Assembly: GCF_016428855.1 (NCBI RefSeq)
Contig: NZ_JAELTN010000028.1
Coordinates: 1 to 64,000 of the forward strand
From: Pedobacter sp. ASV28
Lineage (GTDB): Bacteria; Bacteroidota; Bacteroidia; Sphingobacteriales; Sphingobacteriaceae
DNA length: 64,000 nucleotides
Direction of reading: 5' to 3'
Both the position numbers and the translations under genes were made by a program. Of the stretch, positions 61,211 to 64,000 are shown piece after piece. The notes beneath the pieces were generated by a model. It did not search any database, was not told the DNA's origin, and worked only from the letters and a program-made list of their open reading frames with translations. Position 1 is the first letter of the stretch, and each line of letters begins with the position of its first letter.

Positions 61211-61999
61211 TTAGGCCCTTATTTTTGTACTAGGGCTTGCAGGATCACCTATAGCTAAAGAAACCACTGCATTGGGTACAAACGTTGTACTGGTAGCCGA
61301 CAACGTATATCTTAATGTAGCATAGGTATTATTGGTTGAAGCAGGAACAGGATCAACATTCATGACTACCTCGCCGGTAACGGCATTGGTACCAATAATC
61401 ACATAAGTTGCCCCCGTAGCTCCTACAGGCGTTAACGAAGCAAGTGGTTCCAATTCCAAATAGCCCGAAAATTTATCCCTCGTAATTCCATTTAGTTTTT
61501 TATTTATTGGAACAATCTTTCTTGCACCTGCTTGGGTATAGATCAAAACGATTTCTATATTCATCAGTTCGGGAAGGGTTGGAGAATTATTTACAAACCT
61601 GAACAGCACATTTCCCGAGGTAACTGGTCTACTATCCAGATCATCAAACAAAAGAGAAGTGCCTGTGTATAGAAATACCGGAAGTGTATTTACTCTCCCT
61701 ACCACAAATTTAAGTAGCGTATCAATCAATAACTTATTGTCATGGTCCAAGATCGCTACCTTTCTTTCGCCAGACTGTATAATCATATTTTTGTTGACAC
61801 TCCCTGTTGCTCCCACCATCATCGAATCCTGAAGTTTTCCATCTACATTGATCAACAGTGGCTTCGAGCCAATTGGTGCCGATCCCGATACGGCCAATCT
61901 ACCAAAATCTGGATATTCTACAATTTTCCCTTCTTTTTTACACGCAAGGCAAAAGAAGCTAATGGTCATGGCAAAGTATAAAAGTCTGTTTATTTTCAT
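61211..61999 (-). CDS. DUF4397-like lipoprotein
   Basis: A 262-residue lipoprotein (lipobox FFCLAC, then KKEGKIVEYPDFGRLAV). The pattern of a small beta-sandwich beginning SAPIGSKPLLINVDGK and a second unit beginning NVLFRFVNNSPTLPE fits the DUF4397-type repeats seen in Bacteroidota surface lipoproteins. Function unknown. It lies 158 bp downstream of the beta-helix lipoprotein gene and may be in the same unit, though a hairpin at 62097-62135 separates them. Confidence 0.72.
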   Translation of the reverse strand: MKINRLLYFAMTISFFCLACKKEGKIVEYPDFGRLAVSGSAPIGSKPLLINVDGKLQDSMMVGATGSVNKNMIIQSGERKVAILDHDNKLLIDTLLKFVVGRVNTLPVFLYTGTSLLFDDLDSRPVTSGNVLFRFVNNSPTLPELMNIEIVLIYTQAGARKIVPINKKLNGITRDKFSGYLELEPLASLTPVGATGATYVIIGTNAVTGEVVMNVDPVPASTNNTYATLRYTLSATSTTFVPNAVVSLAIGDPASPSTKIRA

Positions 62000-62096
62000 T
62001 TGTATTTATCTGTTTTCAATTGTGCTGAATATTCATTTGCAATCTCTTTCCCTAGCTCACCGACCACAAATTTGAGATGGTTTCTTCTATCTTTTA

Positions 62097-62135
62097 AATA
62101 AATCCCGGGATTAATTAAATCCCGGGATTATTTTT
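62097..62135. terminator. Hairpin with duplicated palindrome, probable terminator
   Basis: AATCCCGGGATT, itself a perfect palindrome, occurs at 62101-62112 and 62118-62129, so the whole can fold as one long stem with AAATA/TATTT extensions or as two small ones. It lies 23 bp past the stop of the beta-helix lipoprotein on the minus strand. Confidence 0.6.
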
Positions 62136-62157
62136 AATGTACCTTTTTATATTTTAA

Positions 62158-63621
62158 TTAGTAGGTGTTTGTTCTAGGCGTATAAGAAGCCCATCCTGTC
62201 GAGTCCCAACGGTTACCATTTTGCGTTCCATCATTTTCACCAAAGGCGCCTATAAAAGTGGTATTAGTAAACGATAATAATGAACCACCCGCATGGGTAA
62301 CAGATAAGCCTGTACCATTCCAACCGCTAGCCAATGGAGAAAAAATACCATTGATCGGATCGCTAACATATCTCCAGTCAGGAGCTGTAGCATTATATGG
62401 TGCAGTCAACAAAAAGAAGTTTGAATCTGTATTATCAATATTATTCCCGGTTACAGGATAACCATTATTGGTGAAATAGTGCAAATAATTGCCCGTAAAC
62501 ACCAACGAACCAGCAGCAGTACCCAAATTAGCACCAGCATAGAAACCACCAACAACTGAGTTTTTGAATACAGCACTTGAGCCTACCCTGAACACTGTAC
62601 CTGTACCTGCACTAGGTGCACTAGTGGTATCGCCCAAAATGCTAAAATTGCTTAAAATAGGTGTAGTAACTCTTCCCGAATAGGTTCCACCTGTAATAAT
62701 TGGCGAAGTTACATTATTAGACTCTATGCCGTTTGGATTACCAGATCTTGGATACGCTATAATATTAGGATCTTTTTGGGCCACAGCGAATTGGATACTT
62801 CCCTGATAACCTTGATCAAAATCAAAGTCGTCGTCATCGTTGAAATAGGAAATCAAATAGGTAGCATTAACCGATCCGCCAAAGAATTCAAAGGCATCAT
62901 CAGCACCAATCGATACCTGAATATGATCTAAAGTAGTACCAGAACCAACGCCGCCCAATGTTAGGCCATTTAACTCGTTTCCTTCTGTAATTACTTCGCC
63001 AGCAAATTCAATTCTCACATTAACAAGTCTGCCAGAGTTATCGTTATTAATATCTCCTCCATAACCAATGGCATCTTTACTTGCAAGGGCTGCAGGAATT
63101 TGTTCTGCAGGTATGCCCTCTATTTTAGGTCTTACATTATTTACTGGCGCCCTTCCCAAAATTACAATACCGCCCCAATCTCCTTCGTTACGGTTATTTG
63201 CCGAATACTGAGAAGTGAAAACAATAGGTGATTCTGCTGTACCGTCAGCGAAAATTTTCCCACCTCTTCTCACCACAAGATAAGAAGGAAAGCCATTTGG
63301 TGTATTGACTTTGTCTACACCTTTAATAAAGGTACCAGCTTCTATATTAAGCGTGGCCAAACTATCAACATATACAGGACCACTAAGGTAGTATAACGTG
63401 TCATTAGAAAGAGATCTGGTACCCGTAATGATACCACTCAAAGTTTTGGTAGCTACTGGCACAGTTCGCGTGTCACTATATAGTGCTTTAGTTGAACGGT
63501 TAAACTGGCCTTTAGTAGCAGCAGCAGTGCTAAAATCTTTCTTACAGCTTGTTAAATACAAAGAGAAAGATGCGAAGAATAATAATAAATAGATACCTGT
63601 AGATTTAATTTGAAATTTCAT
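62158..63621 (-). CDS. Beta-helix-type surface lipoprotein
   Basis: A 487-residue lipoprotein (lipobox LYLTSCKKDFS). The body has stacked short strands and turns such as SLATLNIEAGTFIKGV, GGKIFADGTAESPIVFTS, GDWGGIVILGRAP and GTTLDHIQVSIGADDAFEFFGG, in keeping with a right-handed beta-helix, plus an Asp-rich loop (FNDDDDFDFDQG) that may bind calcium. Proteins of this type are often encoded directly after a TonB-dependent receptor, as here, where the receptor end lies 140 bp upstream. The role is unknown but is probably surface binding or substrate capture for that receptor. Confidence 0.75.
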   Translation of the reverse strand: MKFQIKSTGIYLLLFFASFSLYLTSCKKDFSTAAATKGQFNRSTKALYSDTRTVPVATKTLSGIITGTRSLSNDTLYYLSGPVYVDSLATLNIEAGTFIKGVDKVNTPNGFPSYLVVRRGGKIFADGTAESPIVFTSQYSANNRNEGDWGGIVILGRAPVNNVRPKIEGIPAEQIPAALASKDAIGYGGDINNDNSGRLVNVRIEFAGEVITEGNELNGLTLGGVGSGTTLDHIQVSIGADDAFEFFGGSVNATYLISYFNDDDDFDFDQGYQGSIQFAVAQKDPNIIAYPRSGNPNGIESNNVTSPIITGGTYSGRVTTPILSNFSILGDTTSAPSAGTGTVFRVGSSAVFKNSVVGGFYAGANLGTAAGSLVFTGNYLHYFTNNGYPVTGNNIDNTDSNFFLLTAPYNATAPDWRYVSDPINGIFSPLASGWNGTGLSVTHAGGSLLSFTNTTFIGAFGENDGTQNGNRWDSTGWASYTPRTNTY

Positions 63622-63761
63622 AAAATTAGTTTTTAAAAATTTAGGGCATTATAGCCGGGTTTATAATTTTTAGTAGTTTTTAGATTTGAACTTTACTGGT
63701 TTTTGTTTCTTAAATGATCCTCCTTTCTTTTAAATGTTCTACTACTTATGATGTGGTACAA

Positions 63762-64000
63762 TTAAAAACGATAAATGAAATTGAGCGTGCAGTTGGTACC
63801 ATTTCTTCGCCTGAAAGTCACTACATCGTACGCGGCATTATAAGATGTGCCTTTTGGATCCAACTGCTCTGCCGCAAGTTCAGCAGTTCCATCTCCCGGA
63901 TATCGGGGTACCGAAGGATCGCGTTCTTTATACACCGGATGTGCTGGTCCGTACTGATTTTTATAGGTGATTAACTGTTCGTTCAAAATATCGCTTACGT
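63762..64000 (-). CDS. TonB-dependent receptor, C-terminal end (cut by window edge)
   Basis: The frame is open from the right edge to a stop at 63762 and reads VSDILNEQLITYKNQYG, later DPSVPRYPGDG and AEQLDPKG, and ends FRRRNGTNCTLNFIYRF. The closing NFIYRF with aromatic last residue and the NEQ-YG-HPVY pattern are typical of Bacteroidota TonB-dependent receptors that pair with beta-helix lipoproteins. Only about 78 residues are visible, so substrate and N-terminal domains cannot be judged. Confidence 0.75.
   Translation of the reverse strand, partial: VSDILNEQLITYKNQYGPAHPVYKERDPSVPRYPGDGTAELAAEQLDPKGTSYNAAYDVVTFRRRNGTNCTLNFIYRF

Overview
The window looks like a chromosomal segment of a free-living Bacteroidota bacterium of the Sphingobacteriaceae, most like Pedobacter. 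The evidence is the SusC/SusD gene pairs, lipoprotein signals of the type 'SCKKDFL', hybrid two-component regulators, promoters with a TAnnTTTG -7 box, no obvious Shine-Dalgarno sites, and low to medium GC. No tRNA, rRNA, CRISPR array, complete insertion sequence or phage was seen.

Layout. (1) 1-18,145, all on the minus strand, is a xylan utilisation locus: a hybrid two-component sensor/AraC regulator (14.0-18.1 kb), then susC-susD-susC-susD, a family 2 glycosidase, a compact GH10 xylanase lipoprotein and the start of a secreted protein cut by the left edge. This order matches the XUS core known from Bacteroides and Prevotella. (2) 18.5-22.4 kb holds an ABC-F ATPase and a FUSC-type membrane protein. 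(3) 22.5-37.5 kb, minus strand, is a second polysaccharide utilisation locus: susC, susD, a small lipoprotein, two GH2 enzymes, a PF05426-type polysaccharide lyase, a beta-helix lyase-like protein and a GH88 unsaturated uronyl hydrolase. This set points to a uronic-acid-containing glycan cut by lyases. It is headed by an unusual membrane regulator (37.8-39.7 kb) in which a 7TMR-DISM receptor is fused through a coiled coil to the zinc ribbon and helix-turn-helix of an IS1595-type transposase.

(4) 39.7-40.35 kb is a cluster of degenerate interspersed repeats. (5) 40.35-48.9 kb carries a MaoC dehydratase, a MazG-like NTP pyrophosphatase and a dense group of signalling genes: a TPR sensor kinase, a 7TMR-DISM sensor kinase, and a PAS kinase overlapping its LuxR-type response regulator, followed by a DUF892 ferritin-like protein. 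(6) 49.0-49.5 kb contains a collapsed short-chain dehydrogenase pseudogene. (7) 50.1-54.1 kb has a GT4 glycosyltransferase fused to a probable alpha/alpha-barrel domain, convergent with a GH130 enzyme. (8) 54.3-60.3 kb has small proteins, another sensor kinase, a Sel1-repeat protein and an ArsR-AHSA1-DoxX-YdeI operon with a clear two-palindrome operator. (9) 60.5-64 kb has an ECF sigma factor, a DUF4397-like lipoprotein, a beta-helix lipoprotein and the C-terminal end of a TonB-dependent receptor cut by the right edge.

The main logic is glycan sensing and uptake: two outer-membrane SusCD import loci, each with a dedicated periplasm-sensing regulator of a different design. The strongest candidate for something undescribed is the receptor-transposase-domain fusion beside the second locus, together with the repeated motif lying between it and its susC neighbour.
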